Source: CBDIHP01 sp965279195 (GTDB taxonomy: Bacteria > Planctomycetota > Planctomycetia > Isosphaerales > Isosphaeraceae). Taken from it: 64,000 nucleotides of DNA. Under the pieces are notes generated by a model, which was not told the DNA's origin, ran no database searches, and worked only from the letters and a program-made list of their open reading frames with translations. A program made the translations under genes and the position numbers. The number at the start of each line of letters is the position of its first letter. Position 1 is the stretch's first letter. Shown here in pieces: positions 18,355 to 26,163 of this stretch. The stretch covers positions 59,667 through 123,666 of the forward strand of contig CBDIHP010000025.1 in the NCBI GenBank assembly GCA_965279195.1, read 5' to 3'.

Positions 18355-18398
18355 GACCGCCCGGGGTGCGGAAGCTCGCTTCCGCACCCCGGGCGGTC
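18355..18398. terminator. Very stable hairpin terminator between convergent genes
   Basis: Perfect 21-bp inverted arms (18355-18375 and 18378-18398) lie between the DUF442 gene and the convergent 919-aa gene. There is no T-tract. The centre (gaagc-tc-gcttc) looks like a mobile palindrome core. Confidence 0.7.
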
Positions 18399-18428
18399 CG
18401 GCGCGTCCTGCGATGACGCGTCCCGGAG

Positions 18429-21188
18429 TTACGGCTTCACGACTTGCCGCTGGATCCGCGTGCGGCCGCGAAGGCCTTCGGGCTCGAAGTCGACGCCGAG
18501 CTCGACGGACCGGATGGTCTTGAGGAACGGCCAGGTGCGCTGGACGGTCTTCGGGGCGGCGGGGCACCCGAGGGCGGTGGATTCCATCGTCGCGAGCGAC
18601 TCGTTCCAGACGTAGGTCCCGCCGCCGGGGCAGAGGAGCTTGCTACCCCAGAGCCGTTCGTGGAGCGCGACGGGGTCGTCCTTCGGGGCGAGCCGGTGCC
18701 ACTCGTTGAGGATCGGCAGGTTGCTCCAGGATTGCTGCTGGAGCATCCACTGGCTCGTCTCCTGGCCGAGTCGGTTGAGGTGCTCGATCACCGCCCCGTC
18801 GACGCGGAGGGCGGCACTGGCGCCGAGCCAGCCGGGCGAGGCCGGGGCCTTGCCCTCGTCGCGTTGGATCGAGCGGTCGATGGCGCGATGGAGGATCTCC
18901 TCGACCAGCGTCAGGGTCAGGCCGTCCTTCGTGAGCGCGGCGTGGATCGTGAACGGGCGGACGATGCCCTGGCCGCCGAGCTTGGGCGTCGAGGAGACCT
19001 TCGCGACCTTCACGCCCTTGTAGGTCTCTTCCTTCCAGGCGAGCATCCCCTCGGTCTTCGTCTCGACCCCCTGCTTGAGCCGGCGGAGCGTCGGCAGGAT
19101 CTTCCCGCGGTCGCGGACCGCCAGGTAGAGCCCGATCGGCGTCCGTTCGTAGAGTCCCAGGAACGAGTTCTGCGGCGACTTGGCGTTCGCGAGCTCGGCC
19201 CAGACCGGACTCTGGTCGAAGTAGACAGAGAAGCTGTTGCCGACCCAGTCGAGGGTCACCCCGGTCGGCTGGCCGTCGTTGAGGTCGGCGTCGAGCCGCT
19301 GCAACTCCTTCTCGGCCTGCTTCATCGAGGGTGCGTTGGGGTCGAGAGCGAGCACGGCATGGAGGAGGGCCTCGGGGTGCGGGTCGCCGTCGGCCGGCCG
19401 GAGCTTGCTCTGGCCGATGGTGTCGATCATCCAGCGGTAGTCGGACCGGAGGATCAGGGGCATGACCGTCAGGTCGACGTCGAGCCGCTCGGGCGTGGCG
19501 GAGAACCGCATGCCGATCGGGTCGAAGTACCGACGCCAGTTCTGCTGGTAGCCGTCCCGCCAGCGGGCATAGGCGTCGGCCTCCCCCTTCGTGATCCGGG
19601 ACAGGTCCATGTCGGCGATCGGGGCCTGGTCGTCGATGGTGCCGAGCTTCGACGAGACGACGCGATCGCCCGCGCGGGCGATGGTGCCGAGGTCGAGCGT
19701 CGGGTCGTTCGGCTTCGCGAACTCAGGCCAGGGCTTGCCCTGGACCAGGCTGGGGATCGCGGCGGCCTGGAGGTCCTGTAGCAAGGCCCCCGCGCGGATG
19801 CGACGCGACGCGCCCACGCGCCAGGCCGGCCCGCACCAGCGTCGGATGGCGGCGTCCGAGAGCATCACGAAGGCCGTCTCGTCGGGCTTGCCCAGGGCAT
19901 AACGGCCCCGGAAGTAGGCGAACTCGTCCAGGCTCGCCAGGGAGGGCGTGGCTCCCTTGGAGGTCGAAGCGATCCGTTCGAGCTGGCCGACGTTGTTGGC
20001 CAGGACGACCGTGTCCTTGACCCGCATCACGTAGGCGGAGATCGATCGATCGGGCGTCCGGACCCCTTTGTACTCCAGCCCGGCGACCGTCCCCGAGGCC
20101 GCCGGCGCGCCCGTCTTGCCGATCTCGCTGACGAGGTAGGAATCGAGCAACGCCGGGCTGGGCGATTCGAAGAGGATGGCCACGTCCGTCCCGGTGGGGA
20201 AGAACGGGTCGGAGCCGGTCAGGGCCAGGCTCTTGATGGACCGGCCGAGCGGCGACCGGGCGAGTTCGAGCATCGAGCCCATCGCGAGCTGCTTCTGGTA
20301 CCGTGCGAAGACGCCGGTGTCCTCCGAGCGGCCCTCGGCGTTCATGCTGGCGGGGAGGTCGCGGTACTCCTCGAACAGCCGGAGCACCCCGCCGATGCCC
20401 CGGACGAACACCGCGTGCTGGTCGGCCGGGATGAGCGAGGCCAGCGGGTCGACGGCGGGCCGCTGCTGCGGCAGCCGCTCCTTCCAGGGGATCGCGGCGA
20501 CGGTGATGCCTTCGATCGACTTCGTCTCGACGGTCTCCTTCGTGTCGGCCGGGGGGAGCAGCGCCCGGTCGAGCTGGAGGTTCTCGCTGATCGCCCGGCC
20601 GCCGCCGAAGAGTTCGAGCGTCCTGTCGAGTTCGGACGGGCGGCCCGGGACGCCTCGCAGGTCCGTCGCGGCCTGCATCCCCTTCTCGCCCGCCTGGCGG
20701 CGGAACCAGGGGGAGCCGGGGAATCCGAGTCGAGCCAGCCGGCCGAAGTGGAACTGTCGGGCCGACTCGAACGCCTTCCTCGCGTCGTCATCGCCCGGCT
20801 TCGTCGCGGCCTCGAACGGGATCGAGACCGTCTTGGCCGTCCCCGTCGCCGGCACGATGATCTTGCCCCGGATCGACTTCCCTTCGGGGCCACGGGCGAA
20901 GAGGACCGTATCCTTGCCGAGCTTCTTGGGCTCCTCGAAGGGACCTTTCTGCTCGACGCTGAGGTAGCCTTCGCCCCCGTCCACGACGACATAAGGGCCC
21001 TTGAGGACCTCATCCGTGACCTGCATCCAGCCCGCGCGGCCCTCGCCGAGCGAGTTCACATCGGCCTCGAATTTCGTCAGGCCCCCGATGGGGACCCGGA
21101 CGTAGGCGTCGGCCGCCCAGGCGGTCGGAGCGGAAAGTCCCAGAGCCAGGGCCGTCGCCGCGGCCCTGCGGGTTTGGGGTCGAAACAT
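18429..21188 (-). CDS. Large secreted protein of unknown function (919 aa)
   Basis: I do not recognise a named family. A signal peptide (cleavage near AWA-AD, residue 25) is followed by ~890 residues without membrane segments or repeats. Segments such as DPLASLIPADQHAVFVRGIGG and ETAFVMLSDAAIRRWCG recall the DUF3352-like periplasmic proteins of planctomycetes, but this is a resemblance only. Only a few cysteines are present and no catalytic motif is visible. AGGAG lies seven bases ahead of the ATG. It is alone between two terminators or divergent regions, so it is probably monocistronic. Confidence 0.7.
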   Translation of the reverse strand: MFRPQTRRAAATALALGLSAPTAWAADAYVRVPIGGLTKFEADVNSLGEGRAGWMQVTDEVLKGPYVVVDGGEGYLSVEQKGPFEEPKKLGKDTVLFARGPEGKSIRGKIIVPATGTAKTVSIPFEAATKPGDDDARKAFESARQFHFGRLARLGFPGSPWFRRQAGEKGMQAATDLRGVPGRPSELDRTLELFGGGRAISENLQLDRALLPPADTKETVETKSIEGITVAAIPWKERLPQQRPAVDPLASLIPADQHAVFVRGIGGVLRLFEEYRDLPASMNAEGRSEDTGVFARYQKQLAMGSMLELARSPLGRSIKSLALTGSDPFFPTGTDVAILFESPSPALLDSYLVSEIGKTGAPAASGTVAGLEYKGVRTPDRSISAYVMRVKDTVVLANNVGQLERIASTSKGATPSLASLDEFAYFRGRYALGKPDETAFVMLSDAAIRRWCGPAWRVGASRRIRAGALLQDLQAAAIPSLVQGKPWPEFAKPNDPTLDLGTIARAGDRVVSSKLGTIDDQAPIADMDLSRITKGEADAYARWRDGYQQNWRRYFDPIGMRFSATPERLDVDLTVMPLILRSDYRWMIDTIGQSKLRPADGDPHPEALLHAVLALDPNAPSMKQAEKELQRLDADLNDGQPTGVTLDWVGNSFSVYFDQSPVWAELANAKSPQNSFLGLYERTPIGLYLAVRDRGKILPTLRRLKQGVETKTEGMLAWKEETYKGVKVAKVSSTPKLGGQGIVRPFTIHAALTKDGLTLTLVEEILHRAIDRSIQRDEGKAPASPGWLGASAALRVDGAVIEHLNRLGQETSQWMLQQQSWSNLPILNEWHRLAPKDDPVALHERLWGSKLLCPGGGTYVWNESLATMESTALGCPAAPKTVQRTWPFLKTIRSVELGVDFEPEGLRGRTRIQRQVVKP

Positions 21189-21326
21189 GGTGCGTTCTCC
21201 TGGCGGGACGGAAACCTGGCCGCGTCTCCTCGTTGAAACGAAGTTGGGCCCGGATCGGCGGCAAGGTCGCGGGGACTTCCTGGGAAAGTGCCCCGCGATC
21301 GTGCCATCGGTTTCCTAAACATCCCG

Positions 21327-22367
21327 TCAGGAGGGCGCATTCTCCATGGTCTGACGGACCTTCGTCGACGAAAGGTCGGAGCGGAACACGTCTTCGGGCA
21401 CGGCATCGGTCGAGGCTTCGAGGAACCTCGCGACGCGAGGGGAGTCCGCGTCGGCCGGGGCGAGGATCCGGAACCGGCCGTCGGCGTCGGGCCGCCCGAA
21501 GACAAGGAACCGGGTCCCGAGCGACTCGAACTCGTCGAGCATGACGTCGCGAGCGGCGTCGCTACCGCTGTAACGGGGATCGACGAGGCGCCGGGCGGTG
21601 TCGTCGCCGACGACGAAGGTCGCCCCGGGGAAGATCCGGGCCTTCTCGATGAACCGGGGGGCATTGGTCAGGAACAGCCGCCCGGAATGCCCGAGGAAGG
21701 CCGCGATCCGCTCGGAGATCGCCACATAATCGAGCGGGGGCTTGTCGGGGTTCTGGATCGACAGCTCGAACGCGCAGTCGAGGCCAAGCCGCCCCGAGGC
21801 GACCCTTGCCATGGCCAGGTGCCCCTCGTGTACCGGCCGGAAGCTGCCGGGGAGCAGCAGGCGCGGGGGCTCGGGCGCGGTCCAGGCCAGCGCGCCGACG
21901 TCGGGGATGAGGTCGAAGCCGAGGTGGCTGACCTGCTCGCGCAGCAGACGTGGCAATTCGGGGTGCCGGCAATCGAGCGACCGGGCCCGGACCGAGCGGC
22001 CAGGCAGGTCCTCGAGGTCCGACTCGACCAGGAGCCGCTCGATCAGGCGACCGGCCAGGCCGACCCACCCCGCCCCCTGGCGCGGGGCCTCGACCGAGAG
22101 CCCGTGCGTGAGGTCGGCCGTCTGGATGGCGAGGTGGATCCGGCCGGCATCGGGGCCGCCGGACAGCCCGACGCCCAGGCCGCGATGCGCCACGAAGGCC
22201 GACATCGCCAGCGTCCGGGCGTCGCGGAGGCCGTCGTCGGAGCCGGGGAAATCGGGCCGTTCGACCCGCAGGGTCGCCGACTCGATCAGCCAGGTCTCGG
22301 GGAGTGTGACGCCCGCGGCCGACCAGAGGAGCCCGGTCGCGGGCGAAGCCGGCAGGTTCTGGTTCAC
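21327..22367 (-). CDS. Nucleotidyltransferase-like protein with CinA-like N-terminal part
   Basis: The C-terminal half (residues ~168-346) is a cytidylyltransferase-fold domain with the HxGH motif (GSFRPVHEGHLAMA, His180 and His183). It also has a late SSTKVRQTM that parallels the ISST-x-R motif of NaMN/pantetheine-phosphate adenylyltransferases. The N-terminal part (ARTLAMSAFVAHRGLGVGLSGG, then HLAIQTADLT) resembles a shortened CinA C-terminal domain. A NAD-related role is inferred. GTG 22367 overlaps the FHA gene stop by four bases (GTGA), showing translational coupling. The reading frame runs on to 23375 through the FHA gene, but that part is a shadow. Confidence 0.75.
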   Translation of the reverse strand: MNQNLPASPATGLLWSAAGVTLPETWLIESATLRVERPDFPGSDDGLRDARTLAMSAFVAHRGLGVGLSGGPDAGRIHLAIQTADLTHGLSVEAPRQGAGWVGLAGRLIERLLVESDLEDLPGRSVRARSLDCRHPELPRLLREQVSHLGFDLIPDVGALAWTAPEPPRLLLPGSFRPVHEGHLAMARVASGRLGLDCAFELSIQNPDKPPLDYVAISERIAAFLGHSGRLFLTNAPRFIEKARIFPGATFVVGDDTARRLVDPRYSGSDAARDVMLDEFESLGTRFLVFGRPDADGRFRILAPADADSPRVARFLEASTDAVPEDVFRSDLSSTKVRQTMENAPS

Positions 22368-22951
22368 TTCTTCACTTCGTCTTCGATGATGTCGAAGAAG
22401 TCGTCCGGGTTCAGATTCGGCTCGACCGGCTTGGTGGGCTTGTAGTTCTCGGGCACGACGTCGTCGAAGTCGGCCTCGTCGGCCGAGACGCGCTCGATGG
22501 CGGCCGGGGCGCGCGGGGGACGCTTGACCCGGACGGGCTTGTCGTCGGTCTCCAGGCCCGCGAGTTCCAGGAGCGAGTGCTTCTTGCGGGCCTCGACGAT
22601 CTCCTCGTCCATCACCTGCCCGCCGGACATCAGCGCGGCCGGGCCGGACGGCTCGTAGTCGATGTGGAAGAGGTGGGTCGCGATCCCCAGTTCGACGTCC
22701 GGCATGACGCTCTGGTCGCTGACGATCTTGGCGCCGTTGACGAACGTGCCGTTCGAGCTGCCGAGGTCGCGGACGTGCCAGAGTCCGTTGATGAATCGCA
22801 GCTCGCAGTGCTTCCCGGAAACGTTCTCGAAGTCCAGCATGATGTCGCAGGTGGCGCGACGGCCGACGATGAGGCTTTCCTTCCTCATGGGGACCGGGTC
22901 CCCCCCGCCCAGCGGCGTGAGGATCCCCAGCAGCTTGTTCGGTTCGGGCAT
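22364..22951 (-). CDS. FHA-domain protein
   Basis: A 195-aa protein with an N-terminal forkhead-associated domain (~5-100). The phosphothreonine-binding motifs are present: LIVGRRATCDI, VSGKHCEL and LGSSNGTFVNG. A charged, disordered tail follows, with a KRPPRAP basic patch and an acidic DDFFDIIEDEVKK end. FHA domains read Ser/Thr kinase phosphorylation; the genome encodes such a kinase (see 62023-63382). It is translationally coupled to the nucleotidyltransferase-like gene downstream. Confidence 0.92.
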   Translation of the reverse strand: MPEPNKLLGILTPLGGGDPVPMRKESLIVGRRATCDIMLDFENVSGKHCELRFINGLWHVRDLGSSNGTFVNGAKIVSDQSVMPDVELGIATHLFHIDYEPSGPAALMSGGQVMDEEIVEARKKHSLLELAGLETDDKPVRVKRPPRAPAAIERVSADEADFDDVVPENYKPTKPVEPNLNPDDFFDIIEDEVKK

Positions 22952-23250
22952 GGTGACGTTTCCCGGGGGACGATGCCTTGGGCGGGGCGGCCCGCGCATT
23001 CCCGCTCCTGGACGGGCGCAACCCCCTCGTCTGCCCGTACGCGGCCGCCTCGGGTTTTGGGACGCCGACGCTTGTAGGATACCCCGGCGATCGCGCGCCG
23101 CTCAATCCCCGACGCATTTCTCGGGGCCCGAGTCTTCCGCCCGAATCGCCGACGCGGGTCTGGAAAGCCGTTCCGGGCCGGGTTACGCTCGGCCATCCAT
23201 CCGACGCGAACCGCGACCGCAACCAACCGCACAATCCGGGAGACGTCCGC

Positions 23251-24117
23251 ATGTCCGCCTTCGAACCGACCCGCCGCGCCTTCCTCGCCGCCGGCGCCGC
23301 CACCCTGACCCTGGGCTCCGGCCGGCTGGCCTCTGCCTTCGACAAGGCCGCCGCGAGCCAGTATGGGCCGTTCAAGATGGGCCTCCAGAGCTACTCGCTC
23401 CGGGGCTTCACCAAGGGCGGCAAGCCCGATGTCGACAAGGCGCTGGAAGTGACCAAGGGCCTCGGCCTCGGCGTCTGGGAGTTCTACCCCGCCCACTTCC
23501 CGGTCACGGCCGACTCCGACGCCATCGCCGGCTACAAGGCGAAGCTCGCGGCGGCCGGCGTCACCACCGGCGGCTTCGGCGTCAATCGGTTCACCAAGGA
23601 CCACGAGGCCAACCGCAAGTTCTTCGAGTTCGGCAAGGCGATGGGCGTGACCTACATGTCCGCCGACCCCGATCCGGACGCCTTCGACAGCCTGGACAAG
23701 CTCGTCGAGGAGTACGGCATCGCCATCGGCATCCACAACCACGGGCCGGTCGGCGGCGGCAAGATGCACCGCTACGCGACCATCGAGTCGATCGAGAAGG
23801 CGATCAAGGATCACCACGAGAAGATCGGCGTCTGCAACGACACCGGCCACTTCCTGCGCACCAAAATCGACCCGCTCGACGTCGTGAAGGCGTTCGGCAA
23901 GCGGACTTACGGCGTCCACCTCAAGGACGTCAAGAATGCCACCGAGTTCTGCCTGCTCGGCGAGGGCGACCTCAAGCTGGTCGAGTTCCTCAAGGCCCTC
24001 AAGGCCCTGAACTACAGCCACGCCCTCGCGGTCGAGTACGAGGAGAACCCCGCGAACCCCACCGCCGACATCGAGAAGTGCCTCGAAGCCGCCCGCAAGG
24101 CGGTCGCCCAGATCTGA
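23251..24117 (+). CDS. Tat-exported sugar phosphate isomerase/epimerase-like TIM-barrel protein
   Basis: A 288-aa protein with a twin-arginine leader (TRRAFLAAGAATLTLGSG), followed by an AP-endonuclease-2/xylose-isomerase-like TIM barrel. Strand motifs include FKMGLQSYSLRGF, IAIGIHNHGP (metal-type His), IGVCNDTGHFLRT and YGVHLKDVKNA, and the barrel ends with HALAVEYEENP. Metal-dependent sugar isomerase or epimerase activity in the periplasm is family inference. Planctomycetes carry many such exported paralogues linked to carbohydrate breakdown. ATG 23251 is chosen because the Tat signal starts there. A strong terminator follows. Confidence 0.87.
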   Translation: MSAFEPTRRAFLAAGAATLTLGSGRLASAFDKAAASQYGPFKMGLQSYSLRGFTKGGKPDVDKALEVTKGLGLGVWEFYPAHFPVTADSDAIAGYKAKLAAAGVTTGGFGVNRFTKDHEANRKFFEFGKAMGVTYMSADPDPDAFDSLDKLVEEYGIAIGIHNHGPVGGGKMHRYATIESIEKAIKDHHEKIGVCNDTGHFLRTKIDPLDVVKAFGKRTYGVHLKDVKNATEFCLLGEGDLKLVEFLKALKALNYSHALAVEYEENPANPTADIEKCLEAARKAVAQI

Positions 24118-24142
24118 CGCGTTGGCAAAATCCCCCATCCCG

Positions 24143-24170
24143 ACGGGCACCGGCCTCTGCCGGTGCCCGT
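24143..24170 (+). terminator. Hairpin terminator
   Basis: A perfect 12-bp stem (acgggcaccggc/gccggtgcccgt) with loop ctct lies 25 bp after the TIM-barrel gene stop. Confidence 0.75.
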
Positions 24171-24275
24171 TCGCGTTGATTCCGGGCACGATTCCCATTC
24201 TCGGGGACCGGCGGGCGTCCTAGAATGCCCTCGGGGGGGACCGATCCGGCCCCGCCCCGGGAGGGCAGGATCCCC

Positions 24276-25160
24276 ATGAGCGGACCACGGGTGTCGGAAG
24301 CCGAGTCGCCGGCGGCAATCGTGCCGCGCGACCTGTCGTATCGCGCGGGCTCGCACACGCTCCGGGCCTGGAAATGGGCGACCGCCTCGCCCCCGGCGAA
24401 GGCGACCCTCGTCATCGCGCACGGGCTGTTCGAGCACGCCCTCTGTTATGACGACATCGCCGAGTACGTCGCCCAGGAGCTGGAACTCGACGTCATCGCC
24501 TTCGACTTCCGCGGCCACGGCCGAAGCGAGGGTCGCCGGGGGGTCGTGCGGGCGTACGACGAGTTCCAGACCGACCTCCTCGCCACCATCGAGTACGCCA
24601 AGGGCGAGAGCGCCGGACGCCCCGTCTATCTGCTGGCCCACTCCAACGGCGGGCTCGTCGCGTTGCGGACCCTCCGCGACGAGGGGCACGGCATCGCCGG
24701 GATGATCCTCTCGAACCCGGCCGTCAAGCTGGCCGCGCACGTCCCGCCCTGGAAACTCATGGCGGCCGGCCTGCTCAAGCACGTCCCGAACGTCACCCTG
24801 AACGCCGGCCTGCCGACCGAGGGCCTGAACTTCCACCCCGACTACCTCGCCGAGCGCCTCAACGACCCCCTGCTCCATTCCCGGATCAACTCCCGGCTCT
24901 ATTTCGGGATGCGCGAGGTCGGCGATGAGGTCAGGGCCTGCCCCGATCGCATCAAGATCCCCCTGCTCTACCTCGTCGGCGGCCGGGACGGCATCATCAA
25001 CGCGCCGGCGAACCTGGACTACTACAGCAAGATCGCCTCGCCCGACAAGACGCTCAAGTATTACCCCGCGATGATGCACGAGCCGCTCCACGAGCACGGC
25101 CTCGAAGAGGTCAAGGCCGATGTCCGCGCGTGGCTCCGTGCCAGGATCGGCGAGGGCTGA
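24276..25160 (+). CDS. Alpha/beta hydrolase, monoacylglycerol-lipase-like
   Basis: A 294-aa serine hydrolase of the Hydrolase_4 (monoglyceride lipase/lysophospholipase) type. It has the oxyanion-hole segment VIAHGLFEHA, the block FDFRGHGRSEGRRG, and the nucleophile elbow AHSNGG (Ser-nucleophile, with Ala replacing the first Gly). The acid in VGGRDGIIN and the late His in MMHEPLHE complete the triad. It probably hydrolyses monoglycerides or other esters in the cytoplasm. ATG 24276 has GCAGGA six bases ahead and is preferred to the in-frame ATG at 24225. Confidence 0.88.
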   Translation: MSGPRVSEAESPAAIVPRDLSYRAGSHTLRAWKWATASPPAKATLVIAHGLFEHALCYDDIAEYVAQELELDVIAFDFRGHGRSEGRRGVVRAYDEFQTDLLATIEYAKGESAGRPVYLLAHSNGGLVALRTLRDEGHGIAGMILSNPAVKLAAHVPPWKLMAAGLLKHVPNVTLNAGLPTEGLNFHPDYLAERLNDPLLHSRINSRLYFGMREVGDEVRACPDRIKIPLLYLVGGRDGIINAPANLDYYSKIASPDKTLKYYPAMMHEPLHEHGLEEVKADVRAWLRARIGEG

Positions 25161-25192
25161 ACACGGACGGAAAATCGACCGCCCCTCGTCCC

Positions 25193-25353
25193 GTTTGGAG
25201 CCAGTTCGTGTGCCACTGGCTCTGCCAGTGCAAGAGGGGCGATCGCCGGATCAACTCGCCGACGCCCCGGCTGAAACCAGGTCCAAGGGCGATGCCTTAT
25301 CCGAGGCCATCCCCGCACTGGCACAGCCCGTGGCAGCCGAACCGACTCCAAAC
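25193..25353. repeat. REPIN/MITE-like element, family B
   Basis: Inverted arms of 39 bp (25193-25231 and 25315-25353) match at 33 positions. Both begin GTTTGGAG and end TGCCAGTGC, and the left arm contains the small palindrome cactggc/gccagtg. The element fills the gap between two convergent genes. Confidence 0.75.
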
Positions 25354-25382
25354 GGCGCAGGGGAGGTTTGCTGCGCGGGGGG

Positions 25383-25931
25383 TTATTGAGCGTTCCGGCC
25401 CAGGGGGCTGGCCGGGTCGAGGCGTTCGCGACCGTGTTCCTCATGCTCGGGCAGCGACTCCATGACGGGCTTCACGGACTCGCCGTACTCCTGGACGAGC
25501 TTGCCGCCGAGCCAGGCGGTGTAGAGCGACAGGCCGCCGGCGGTCAGTGCGAGCGTCCGGGCCAGTGTGCTGGGGGAACGCCCCTCAGCGGCGGCGCGGA
25601 CGCGCATGATGTAGCTGGCGACGAACAGGCTGCTCACGACCGCGTTCCCCAGGCCGTGGGCCGTGGCCGTGTCGTGGCTCGGCCGATCGGTCGGGATATA
25701 GCTGTAATCGCGAAGCCCGGTCACGACCGCCCCGGCGGCCCCAACCAGGCCGATCCCCATCGTCCAGCGCGCGGCGTCGTCGAACCGGTCGTCGCCGGTC
25801 GCGATCGCCAGGGCGTCGCACACGTTGCTCGACGTCCACGCCCCGATCGGCACGGCCACGATCGCCGGGTGCGGGCTGTGCCCGATCAACTTCTGGATCG
25901 CGTCGATCGCCCCGCCAATCACCTTGAGCAT
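25383..25931 (-). CDS. DUF2231-like membrane protein
   Basis: A 182-aa protein with four likely membrane segments. The N-terminal HSPHPAIVAVPIGAWTSSNVCDAL matches the start of DUF2231 (predicted redox-associated membrane) domains, and later helices (VGLVGAAGAVVTGLRDY and ALTAGGLSLYTAWLGGKLVQEYG) fit the family. His residues in the first and third helices may bind heme or metal (family idea, unproven). The reading frame is open upstream to 26156 through the repeat element, but ATG 25931 starts the conserved part. Confidence 0.8.
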   Translation of the reverse strand: MLKVIGGAIDAIQKLIGHSPHPAIVAVPIGAWTSSNVCDALAIATGDDRFDDAARWTMGIGLVGAAGAVVTGLRDYSYIPTDRPSHDTATAHGLGNAVVSSLFVASYIMRVRAAAEGRSPSTLARTLALTAGGLSLYTAWLGGKLVQEYGESVKPVMESLPEHEEHGRERLDPASPLGRNAQ

Positions 25932-26030
25932 CGAATTGTCCTCCCCTCGCAGACACGGGCGTCCCGGGAAAATCCCCGATGCTCGCTCGTGGAGCAACTC
26001 CAACGCCAAGGGAGAGATCGTGATTTGAAT

Positions 26031-26163
26031 GTAGGGTGTGGTGCCTCGCGGACCAACGGGACGCGAGGCTCCGCACCGACCAGGGCGTTCGATGGGGGAA
26101 CGCCCCGATCGCCGGACATCATGTCGGTGCGGAGGCCGCGAGGACGCGGCCGCCACACCCTAC
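26031..26163. repeat. REPIN-like element, family A, copy 2
   Basis: This 133-bp copy has ends (GTAGGGTGTGGTG inward from the left, CCACACCCTAC on the right) that match copy 1 at 1343-1478, while the centre differs. Its right end supplies the TAG stop (26160-26162) of the APC permease. Confidence 0.8.

Noticed and set aside
22368..23375. Extended N-terminus of the nucleotidyltransferase-like frame
   Set aside because: It runs antisense-free but in another frame through the FHA gene; the GTGA overlap at 22364-22367 gives the real start.
25932..26156. N-terminal extension of the DUF2231 frame through the repeat
   Set aside because: The extension lies in the family A repeat and has no homology; ATG 25931 starts the conserved part.
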